From assembly GCA_947172415.1 (NCBI GenBank), contig OX359190.1, positions 1,302,001 through 1,366,000 of the forward strand: a DNA stretch of 64,000 bases, given 5' to 3'. Made by a program: the position numbers and the translations under genes. Below the pieces are notes generated by a model. That model did not search any database and was not told the origin of the DNA. It was given only the letters and a program-made list of their open reading frames with translations. Source of the DNA: Chondrosia reniformis. Taxonomy: Eukaryota > Porifera > Demospongiae > Chondrillida > Chondrillidae. Shown piece by piece: positions 33,906 through 44,079 of the stretch (the first letter of the stretch is position 1; each line of letters begins with the position of its first letter).

Positions 33906-36900
33906 ATGTTAAGTGGAACATCCTATGCTAAAGCACTTGCACATCTTCAAAGTGTATTTGTCTATGGAGGATTATATGGAGGATATGCATCTAAACAGGT
34001 TCAGGTTTACGATGTTAAAAACACTAAATGGTCAACACTACCTCCATCTCCTCATTATTACAGTGGAGCAGCCATCATAGGAAACCAGTTCACTTTAATA
34101 GGAGGCGAAGACACTCATGACACTCGTGACACTCCTACAAACAAGCTACAGATGTGGACAGGTGAAGAATGGGAAGTACTATGTCCTCCAATGCACACCG
34201 CTCGATCCAAACCAGGTGTTCTTGCATTTGGAGACTTAGTAATCGTGTCAGGAGGAGATGGAGCAGATTCCAAAAAAGTAGACACAATTGAATTCCTGGA
34301 TATTAACAAAAGAATATGGATCCAGTCGAATCTGAAACTTCCGCGACCATTATCAGAACACCAAATGGCATTGTGTGGTGAATACATTTACATCTACCAC
34401 TACTACAATGGATATTTTTGTAGAATGAATAAGAAGAATTTTATGGCTTCACTTACAACTAATGATGTACATCACTGGGAACAGCTCGAGAATGCACCAG
34501 AGTACAGTTCACTTTTACAATACAGCACCCTACCAGTCATAGTAGGCCCAAAAGGAATCTTCATTTTCGAGAAGAAGTGGACACAAATTAGCGAAGAAAC
34601 GTCTTATGACTTCACTTGTACGGCTTCTCTCAACGAAACAACGTTTTTCACTTTTGGAGGAAGAGAATTATTAGGAGACTATCAGACAAGAGCTGTACAG
34701 TACGATATTGCAGTTAAGGTTAGTAAACTTATTTAAATATTACTAGTCTTGTTAACATTCGTTGCGCGCTTCGCGTACACTTTCTCCTTCAAATAGAAAC
34801 ATTAGAAGGTTTTATTTCCTTCGTTAGAGTCACCTAACTTGTGCGCTCAGTGTACACGAAGCGCGTGTCAATGTTAACAAGACTTAACTTTTCACAAGCC
34901 TCCAAGTCAGATGTTTTTAGAAAACCAGAACCATGTGAGTGTCACAAGTCCCCCTTCATTTACAAGCCCCTAGGCCATGTTTTAACAGGTGATCTACGTA
35001 TTGTTAGTAACCCAAAACTTAGAAAACTTCTTAAGAAAGGACCAAAATTTAGAGAACCTAATAACTTTAATTGGGTAACTGCTTTAAAAATGTGTAAGGA
35101 AGGTCTTAGAAAATATAAGATTACCTGGGCCCGTAGAGAAAATGTATCTACTTCTGTATTTAGTGAGTGGGAAAATGCTGTACTTAAGAAAATTAATGAT
35201 AGGATCTCTAAGCTGTCTAAATCGTATACCAAATCCTCAGTAGCCAAGAAGACCCTTACTTGCCCTAAAATTAAGAAATTCTTAGCAGACCTACATGATA
35301 AGTATGTTATAGCCCCTGCCGATAAGGCCTCTAATAATATAATTTTTATATGTAAGTCCTACTATAGACAAATTATTAATGAAGAACTAGGCAGTACCTC
35401 CACTTATACTAAATGTGCAGTAGAACCCCAACAGTTAATTAGGAAACACATAGATTTCTTAAAACTAGAGAACTTAGAACCTAAACCAGACTGGTGTAAC
35501 CTTCCCTCTTTTTACTGGATGCCTAAGCTACATAAGAACCCTTACAGCTACAGATTCATAGCCGCCTCTCACAAATGTACTACCAAACCCCTTTCTAGAT
35601 TTCTAAATTCGGCACTCAGACTAATTCTCAAACATTTTAGAGAATACTGCCTAGGTATATATAGGAATACTGGTGTTAATGCCTTTTGGATAGTAGAAAA
35701 CTCACTAGAAGTCTTAGATAGTCTTAGGTCTATACCCACTAGAAAAGCCCAGCTAGCTAGTTTTGATTTTTCTACATTATATACAGCGATCCCCCATAAT
35801 CTACTAAAAGATAAGATTACTAACCTAATTCATAGTGCCTATACCTGTAGAAAGTCCCAATATATAGAAGTCTGTCAGGATAAAGCCTTTTGGTCTAACA
35901 GTGTCTCCAATAAAGCAGTCACAGCTGTTCATTTAGTAGAGCTCTTTAATTACCTTATTGACAACATTTATGTATGTGTAGACGGTTCTGTATTTAAGCA
36001 ATGTGTAGGTATCCCTATGGGTACTGACTGTGCCCCTGTAGTTGCTAATCTTTTTCTGTTTGCCTATGAGTATGAGTTTATGAAAGGACTACTTAAGGAT
36101 AACATCACCCTAGCTATTAAATTTTCCAATACTTATAGGTATATTGATGACCTTTTATGTATTAACAACAAGGATTTTGAACTGTCAATTAGTGATATTT
36201 ACCCCAAAGAACTTATTCTTAAAAAGACAAATACCAGCCCTAAAAAATCCCCCTTTTTAGACTTAGATATAACCATTACTAACAATCAATTTATCACTAA
36301 AGTATATGATAAGCGAGAGGACTTTAACTTTGATATAGTAAATTTCCCCCATTTAGATAGTAATATTCCTAATACCCCAGCCTATGGTGTCTTTATTTCA
36401 CAACTAATTAGGTATTCTAGAATATGTAGTGACTTCTCCAGTTTTCAGGCTAAAAGTTTGCAGTTATGCAGTAGGCTTATTAAGCAGGGTTACAAATACT
36501 TTAAGCTAAAGTCAACCTTTAAAACCTTCCTATCCCGGCAGCTTCTAGTTAGAATCAAGTATAAGCAAAAAGTAGCTAGTATGCTTAAGGACTGTCTTGT
36601 GTTACCCCATATTGTGTTACCCCACCTCCAAAGAAATGTTACTACTAGAAGACCTAAGGGTAGACTTACGTAATATGTCCTACTTGTGTCTATAGTTATG
36701 CTGAGTCTGTTTTACCTGTACAAGCAAGATTACTAATAGATTTATAATTAATTCATAAAAGTTAATTGGACCTACATTCCTTTCATAAAATTAAATTTCA
36801 TCATGTGTCTTAGTTAACACCTTATTTAACTTTTGGCGCCAAAATAGTGTATATAAGGCCCCTAGATTTAGCATAGTGAGCCAAGGATTCACAGAAGATC

Positions 36901-39900
36901 AAGATAAAGAAAAAGACAAAGACTCCCAGGATCACTGATGAAGGGTGGAATTCCCAGAAACGGCTGTCTGACCCAGTGGAGAAGAAGATGAAAGAAGGGA
37001 AAAGAAGGAAGAAAAGACTACTGTATCTTCATCTAAAGCTCTCTTTAGGTTTAGTTCCCCTATAGGCTCTTTTTACAGAATAGGCATATAGCATGTAGGA
37101 AAATGGTATCTTAGATTTTTCTTGTATTGCTTTAATGTTCTCGTACGAGTGTGTTCTACGAACGCTCTCACGAGTTTAAGTGTTAACTTGTTTCCACTAA
37201 CGAAGACTGTTAAGTCTTCTTGTTCTTTGCATTTGAAGTGAGAAAGTAGAGGAAAGCGTTTCAAGTATTATCTGCTGTAGTTAAACTGTTTATTATCGCG
37301 TGCTACGTACGTACGTATGTTAATTTCTCGTCCTGTGAACGTTCGTGTGATTAGTTAGTTATAAGATGTTGGTAGTACAGAAATGTTAGTTGTAGACACG
37401 TTTAATAAACTGCTTTTTAACACAACGAGAGTTAACTGCTAGGCACGGAAGCGTCCCAAGGCGAAGTCGGCCATTTTTTAGTATTCAATAAGTCTTAGCC
37501 TAATTTTTGGGCGCCGTTGTTTTTGTCTGTTATTAAAAAGAAGAGAGTTGCCCCGTTTTTAAATTGTTCAGACTGTCTTGTTCAAAGTAAGTGAAAGGTA
37601 AATAGAAGTCAAATGAATGCGTCAGTGAATGTTTAGAAGAGATGTCGGGTATTGACTGTATTACTTGGCTGAATTGACTGTTCTCTAAAGATGCTTCTTG
37701 CTAGTTTTCCTAAAGCTAAGCATCACCAACAATATTGACCTAGTGACTGAATTGTCAAAGAATGTTTGTTTATAAACACAGACTGTCCCTTTGTGGGTAA
37801 ACTATTGTTTATTGTCAATCTTTTAAGGGAATGTAAGAATGTGTTAAAACTACATTGTCATTTAGGAGTTACTAAATATTACATATGTATCAATTGCTTT
37901 ATTAGAGTTCCCTAGTGTCCGGTTCTGAGTCACTGGATCCGAAAGAACCTGGTGACTCCTCCCCTCATGAATTAGGTGTGTATGTACGTATGTACGTATG
38001 TGTGCAATACATTAATTATTTACATATCTCTACAGTATATGGGTCCTAAATAACCTCTTATGTATGTGTGAGTACTGCATGCTTCTGTTACATTGTCTAA
38101 TTGACAGAGCATGAAGAGCAACTAGACCAGCTGTGTTGGATCCCATTTGGGATACAGTCTCTTCAAGTAGACCAAACTGGAGGAAGGTTCAGTTTGGAAC
38201 CGGAAGGGGACAGACCGATGGAGAGTGATGTCACTCATCTGGAGGTACCAGAGGGAGCTGTTCCTGAGAAGGGGAAGGTGCAGATCAGATATGGTATTTT
38301 AATAGATGGACCTCTGGTGGCACCAGATGGTTATAAACTGGTCAGCCCTGTGGTGTATATCCACTACAACAGTATAGACATCAAGAGTCCCATCACCCTC
38401 CACCTTCCTCACTGGAGCGCAGATGGTGACAGAGTGAAGCTGCTGATGGCACCTCACTCTCCTGTGAATAACAAGTTCACATTTGAGGAGGAAGGGGCAG
38501 GTAATGGCAGGGATTTCCTCATCACAGGACACTGCACCCTCTTTACTAAAGCTTCACGTTTAAATGATCCATCTGTGTATCTGGCTTCTGCTTGGAAGTC
38601 AAAGGATACTAGTGTAACCACACGAATAGCTGCTACTTACAACCATAATGTTTGGATCCAGGTTTGTGTTTTCTTTTTCTAGAAATGTTTTCTAGTTTTA
38701 CTTAATTTATGTGCATCCTCTAGATATTAGAAAAGTATTGGAAAGTTTTTAGCACAGTTGGACAGCCTTGTCAATTCAAATTTTTGGAAAGGGGAGAAAT
38801 ATTGAAGTGTAAGCTGGAGCCTGGTTGCCATGGTGTAATTACTGGACCTTTACAGGTTAGTAGTACACAGGATTCCATATACTGTACAACTACATGTAAT
38901 AGTATAAAATGGATGTGTTTTGAGGAATTTCAATGACTATTGCTGTATGGTGTATATATTATTATACTTACGTATGGTGTACGTATATAACTTAAAAGGA
39001 GTAAATAAATGTATTATCATCCAAATTTAACTAATATTAATTCCCTTAATAGAATAAGGATTCTTCTAACTGCGTCAAACTTATCATGTAGTTGGACTAT
39101 CTTTCGACTTGCAGAGCGTCTAAAGATGCTTTGCTTTATTTTTGCTATAATAAATTTATTAAATTAATATTTGAGGATTACCTGCCTTAAAATTAATACA
39201 CTGAGATCTCCATTTGAAGGACACCTTGAATACGCTGGTCATTTACCTTGAGATTTTCCACCTTAAAGGATTTGTAATCTACATACGTAAATCATTTTGC
39301 TTCTAATTTAGTCTGTCCTTTAAGGTGAATTGTGTGTATAGCCCTCTTATTATACATACTTATGTAGTTAAAGAGGTCACCAACTAAGATATACAAAATT
39401 CACATTAGGAATGCAAAACTTATACTTTTGAAAATTTTGAGTGTATACGTCTTCCTTTAGAATGTGATATAACTAGCAACATGCATGTGTTTCCGTTCGC
39501 TTATTTAGTATCATGGATTGGCCTTATATTGTGTATATATACAGATTGAGAAGGAAGATATTGTGTATCCAATTGGAAATGAAGAGAAATTAGAAGATGA
39601 CTTTAAAGCGGATATGTATCCTCCATTTTTCACTCTTGTACCAAATTGTGGGTCCACTTCTAAAGATCCACCTTATGAAGATGTGTTTCTACAAGGAGTT
39701 ACATCTACTGACAGTTTCAGTTTTCATTGTAATCTTTCTACAAATATTAAAGGTAAGTTGTAATTTGTTTGATCTGTCAATTAGTTCCTCTTAAAATCTA
39801 CATCTGTTGCATATAGGTTCAACCTTCAAGGATGATTCAGGAGCTAAAGCTCTAACAAGACATCAGCAAGGTATCCTATATACGTATACGTATATGTGAA

Positions 39901-41611
39901 ATATATAATACACCATTTTCCTACGTGCTATGCCTATGCTTTGGATGAAGATACACGAGTCTTCTCTTTCTTCTTCTGCTTCACTGGGCCAGACAGCTGT
40001 TTCTAGGAATTCCACCCTTCATCATTGGCCCCGGGAATCTTTGTCTTTGTCTTTTTCTTTTTCTTTATCTTGGTCATGCATGCTTCAATACGTTCATTGA
40101 CCCTATTCTCTACCTGGGGTCCTGCAATGCATAACTATACAATTCATGCATGTACGTAAGTAGAATTTAAAGGCAATTTAAAGATAGCAATGGTGAGTGC
40201 ATATTCACTAACACAGCTGTTGCATAACATTTTCAGTTTATTGCATAATGATTTATATGTCTTCATGTATGTATTCATACATATGTAGATGCCAGTTGTG
40301 GATGGAGAAAGGTTATACAACTCGATCATAGGGTCTACCTGCTGGAGAATCTCTGTATCAAAGAGATTGCCAACCAACTCTTGCAAGGAGTGGATGGAAC
40401 ACAGCTAATTACAGATGACATTTTTCAAAGGATCAATCATGCTGTAACCAAGAAAGATGCAAATGAAATCTTCTTGGAACACTTGGGAAGTAAGACACTT
40501 TCAGGTTTTGATATTTTCTGTAAGATCCTCCGACAAACCTCAAGAGACTATGAGGTACACGAAGAAGTGGCTGACAGACTGGAAGGGGACACCAGAATAT
40601 GGGTATGTCCTTACAGTTCAGAATATGGGTAGGTCCTTACACTTCAGAATATGGGTAGGTCCTTACACTTCAGAATATGGGTAGGTCCTTACACTTCAGA
40701 ATATGGTAGGTCCTTACACTTCAGAATATGGGTAGGTCCTTACACTTCAGAATATGGGTAGGTCCTTACACTTCAGAATATGGGTAGGTCCTTACACTTC
40801 AGAATATGGTAGGTCCTTACACTTCAGAATATGGGTAGGTCCTTACACTTCAGAGGTATACTTTAGCACACATATTTTTCCTCTTCATGATATTTGTCGG
40901 TGATTACTTGTGGTTTGATTGTCACTTTGATATACCTATTATCTATTCTCTATTTATCATTTTACTGCATTAGGGAGATCAGCCTTTGAGATCAAGAAAA
41001 TCAAGTGAGTTTTAAACAGATATATACGTATGTATTGGTTGCTATATAACAGATACAGTACAAAGTAATATGTTCAATTTATTGTACCTGTAACGTTTAC
41101 ATTGTCACCATTTTGTATGATTCATAGGATCCTGTGAACCAGACAAATCAAAACAAGCCATGGACACCAACCTACCAATGCCAGTTACACCAGTTGGTAA
41201 GGAGGAATGCAATTTACTTTACTTTGTTTGTGGATGCGTCCAAAACTCACAGTCTCGCATTCTTTAGACACACGCATTCATTTTCCAATGTACAGTATTA
41301 CATTTGGTATGTATAATATACATGTATCTGTAGCTGAGGACAGCTTGCGACAGAGGGTGACTATTTGCCAACTTCAAGATGTAGCTGAATCTGAAGCTGT
41401 CACCAGGTGGAAACCAGTGTGCAGACGTTTAGGAGTTAGAAGGGACATCATTGTAGAGGCAGAAAAAGCTAGTTCAAATGATCCATCTGAAGCCTTTGTC
41501 ACAGCCTTGGAGTCATGGCATGACGAACAAGGAGATAAAGCTACAGTTTCTGTCCTTGTTGAAGCACTGGAGAAGAGTGGATTTAATGAAGTGGCCAAAT
41601 CACTCAAATAG
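33906..41611 (+). CDS. Kelch-ZU5-UPA-CARD-death domain protein, unit 3
   Basis: Ten exons join without a phase error: 33906-34718, 37906-37975, 38108-38661, 38724-38855, 39545-39752, 39817-39870, 40289-40602, 40974-41004, 41128-41196 and 41334-41611; about 840 residues. Exon 1 is the kelch propeller (271 residues, ending YDIAVK). Exon 3 is ZU5 (GGRFSLEPEGDRPMES, VTHLEVPEGAVPEKGKVQI, YKLVSPVVYIH, FLITGHCTLFTKAS). Exons 4-5 (QFKFLERGEILKCKLEPGCHG, then KEDIVYP...) sit where UPA lies in UNC5/PIDD/ankyrin proteins. Exon 7 is CARD-like (HRVYLLENLCIKEIANQLL...KKDANEIFLEHL) and exon 10 a death domain (QLQDVAESEAVTRWKPVCRRLGV). Kelch exon phase 0 meets an entry exon open only in phase 0, which supports the fusion. 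The Penelope-like element lies in the 3.2-kb first intron. Known role of ZU5-UPA-DD: autoinhibited signalling modules; sensing by kelch is inferred. Confidence 0.72.
34886..37122 (+). mobile_element. Penelope-like retroelement with reverse transcriptase (fossil, 5' end missing)
   Basis: A long reverse-transcriptase frame fills about 34886-36673, with PLE-type motifs: CECHKSPFIYKPLGH, APADKASNN, FYWMPKLHKNP, FDFSTLYTAIPH, GIPMGTDCAPVVAN and YRYIDDLL. No GIY-YIG endonuclease follows. The 3' part (36674-37122) is non-coding and contains a hammerhead-like fold. Host text before 34886 and after about 37122 is the kelch intron, and the element sits exactly at the end of the 142-bp MITE. It lacks its start and is treated as a fossil, probably fairly young. 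Confidence 0.85.
36929..36974 (+). ncRNA. Hammerhead-ribozyme-like motif in Penelope-like 3' region
   Basis: CTGATGA (36935-36941) and GAAAC (36957-36961) frame a GGG/CCC stem II. ACGGCTGT gives a minimal 2-bp stem III ending in GTC. GGATCA before the core pairs with TGACCC after it as stem I (five of six pairs). Minimal type-I hammerheads are known in Penelope-like elements. The pair closing stem II is A.A, so activity is uncertain. Confidence 0.6.
38856..39544 (+). other. Long intron between UPA-like exons, unit 3
   Basis: Non-coding, AT-rich and not repeated elsewhere in the window. I see no clear element in it. It lies between phase-0 exons of the ZU5 gene. Confidence 0.5.
39911..40085 (-). 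mobile_element. Solo end fragment of a Penelope-like element
   Basis: On the minus strand this piece matches the 3' region of the element at 34886-37122 (AAGGGTGGAATTCC, CAGCTGTCTGGCCCAGTG, GTAGGAAAATGGT) without any reverse transcriptase. It lies in the intron before the CARD exon of the unit 3 gene. It includes the hammerhead-like segment at 39986-40031. Confidence 0.7.
40591..40852 (+). repeat. 26-bp minisatellite at CARD donor, unit 3 (~10 copies)
   Basis: Same repeat as at 8701 and 22331, starting at the true donor ATATGG|GTATGT (40602/40603). Two copies have lost one G (AATATGGTAGG). Confidence 0.92.
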
Positions 41612-42431
41612 TACGTGTTAGGCTAAAAATAATACAGTTCCTAGATAGAAGGTTGACATTACAGTACCAATAAATACAATACAATACAACCAGTGTTTTA
41701 CAAATCTCTTTTGATATGACTATTTAGTAGATAATTAATGTGCAACCACTTAAATTACTTATTTCTTCTTATGCCAATGTCCAAACCTGTACATATGTCT
41801 ATGATCACTGCATGAGATTATAGTATTCCCAGATACAGATGTAATGTATGTACATATATACGTATTTCAATACTTTTATTTGTTTATATACGTAGGTTGC
41901 CTACAGTGAAATGGATTTCAACAATGATCTTATCTTCATAGATCCACTGTGTGTTCATGCGTACTTCATTAACCATTTTCATTGTATATATTCACAAATT
42001 TGTATTATTACTGTCGTCAGTATAATTAAACAAGTTTTTTTATCTTTTTTATAAAGTATGTAATTTGTTGTTTTGAATAAGAAAGAATACTCCATATGTT
42101 TGCTCTATGTCAAAGCTGAGCAATCAGTAATCTTTGTACATCTCTCTATTGGCATACGTCATTGGATGTAGGTATCGATCAATCTAGCAATTTTCCTTAG
42201 GGATCATCTGGTTTGATATCTCTTCATTAATTAGATTTACCACACAGTTTTCAATTTTTAGTTTCAAATTGTTAATTTATGTACATATAATTAATGTCCT
42301 TGATTAATAAGTCCGTAAGGCACTGTATCCCTGCAGCAGTTTAAGGTCTTGATGTAACACTTGTGTTATCGATTATCTATAGAGGCGAAAAGCGTTTGTA
42401 AATATGGTGGCGAGGGGTCCAGTTGAAAGAG
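41612..42431 (+). other. Spacer and CEP70-like promoter region, unit 3
   Basis: Homologous to 9544-10305, with AATAAA near 41670 after the death-domain stop and the TTTAAGGTCTTGATGTAACACTTGTG block near 42340. No kept open frame. Confidence 0.5.
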
Positions 42432-43204
42432 ATGTCTCAATGTCTCGCTCAATGTAGTTTAGAACATAAAATGGATAAGTGCGACCACTGGTCCGTTGTC
42501 AATCATCGATTAGAGGAAGCTGGCTACAGTGCAGTGAAGATCAAACCAGTCGACCTGAATAACCTTCCTTCAGAAGGTAGACTAACTACAAGTGTTTTGT
42601 GTATTTAGTGTGTAGCGAGTCCAATGAAGTATGAACCGCGCTTGTAATGTCTCTGAATACAGATGCTACCGTTTTGGACAGTTTGGCGGCTACCTCACTG
42701 CGTGCGACTGTGCTGTGCCTTCTTGACGATATCAGCACTGGTAATGCATCCTTGCTTGATAAAATGCGCCAGAAAGACGTAGTGATTGAACAACTGGTAG
42801 AGAAGGCGAATAAGCCGGAAATTTTATGTGAATCTTTACAAAAAGAGAGACCATGTATAAGGCAACGTGGAGAAGAGTATAACCCAGTTGATGTAAGTGT
42901 TAACGAAGGTGATCAGTCAAAATTTGAGTATTTTTTCTGTTCCAAATTCCATATCTAAATTAGAGTTACATTTTGTAGCTATGAATCCCACCTCTATGGT
43001 TGCCTAGGAAACCCACCAATTCCAACTATCACAGCAGCTCTGTATGTACGTACATACGTGTAGCTTGCCTAACAAGTTGTTTGTGAAGTGTTTGGTGTTT
43101 GATGTCAATTCTTATGTGTAGGATTCAGTAGTGCAAGCCCTAAGGAGCAGAATTGCTGAGCTAGAATATTCTAATGCAAAATTAAAGCTTGATCTACAGA
43201 ACAG
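42432..43204 (+). CDS. CEP70: CEP70-like gene, 5' three exons only (unit 3)
   Basis: Exons 42432-42576, 42663-42892 and 43122-43204. Exon 1 has a 12-nt in-frame insertion after MSQ (MSQCLAQCSLEHKM). Otherwise phases and sequence are as in unit 1. No downstream exons of the gene follow. Confidence 0.55.
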
Positions 43205-43241
43205 GTAAGTTGTTTTGTAACACCTGACAATATTGGAATGC

Positions 43242-43396
43242 AGGGCTGCATAGAAGGGGGGACTGGGATTGATTTTGCCCCTAGACTTTTGGAAAGTTAA
43301 AATAAACTGCTTTGACACCCTCATACCATTGCCCCCCTAAATTTTGAAATTTTCATTTTGCCCCCTCTGGCCCTAAGTTCTGCATGCAGCCCTGTA
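43242..43396 (+). mobile_element. MITE with CAGGGCTGCAT inverted ends, unit 3
   Basis: CAGGGCTGCATAGA at the left and TGCATGCAGCCCTG at the right, with C-rich and G-rich interior. Unit 4 has a copy at about 54813-54998. Units 1 and 2 keep only the left part (near 11107 and 25134), which the 17-bp array follows. A reverse copy lies at 29868-30030. Confidence 0.65.
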
Positions 43397-43678
43397 ATGT
43401 AAGCATATTATTATTCGTAAGTATTGACTTTGTGGGGCAAAGTCAAAAGCTGTTTCAGAGAAAGTCAGCAACAGTGCAGTCTGATGTCTCTCCCATATTA
43501 TTATTTGTATGTAAACAAGTACAGATTGAAGTGTTGCTTCAACTGACAAACACTTTATGACAGTTAAACTTTGTAATCTTTATCATAATATGCAATCTAC
43601 TGATCAGTCCCGATTAGAAGAAACAGCTGTCTATGGCTAGATTCTCATTTTATAACAGTTTAGATAGTACTTAGACTT
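43397..43678 (+). other. Spacer between MITE and 17-bp array, unit 3
   Basis: Unique-looking AT-rich text shared with unit 4 (about 55000-55207) and missing in units 1 and 2. No exon is seen. Confidence 0.5.
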
Positions 43679-44053
43679 CGCCTGTCTATGGTGGTCGCCT
43701 GTCTATGGCGGTCGCCTGTCTATGGCGGTCGCCTGTTTATCGTGGTCGCCTGTCTATGGCGGTCGCCTGTCTATGGCGGTCGCCTGTCTATGGCGGTCGC
43801 CTGTCTATGGCGGTCGCCTGTCTATGGCGGTCGCCTGTCTATGGCGGTCGCCTGTCTATGGCGGTCGCCTGTCTATGGCGGTCGCCTGTCTATGGCGGTC
43901 GCCTGTCTATGGCGGTCGCCTGTCTATGGCGGTCGCCTGTCTATGGCGGTCGCCTGTCTATGGCGGTCGCCTGTCTATGGCGGTCGCCTGTCTATGGCGG
44001 TCGCCTGTCTATGGCGGTCGCCTGTCTATGGCGGTCGCCTGTCTATGGCGGTC
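43679..44053 (+). repeat. 17-bp minisatellite, unit 3 (~22 nearly perfect copies)
   Basis: CGCCTGTCTATGGCGGT repeated with very few changes. The unit has no stop in any + frame and 17 is not a multiple of 3, so all three forward frames stay open and translate to the same MAVACLWRSPVYGGRLS cycle. These frames are not genes. Confidence 0.95.
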
Positions 44054-44079
44054 ACTACAAGCTTAACTGTTTCCTGCAG

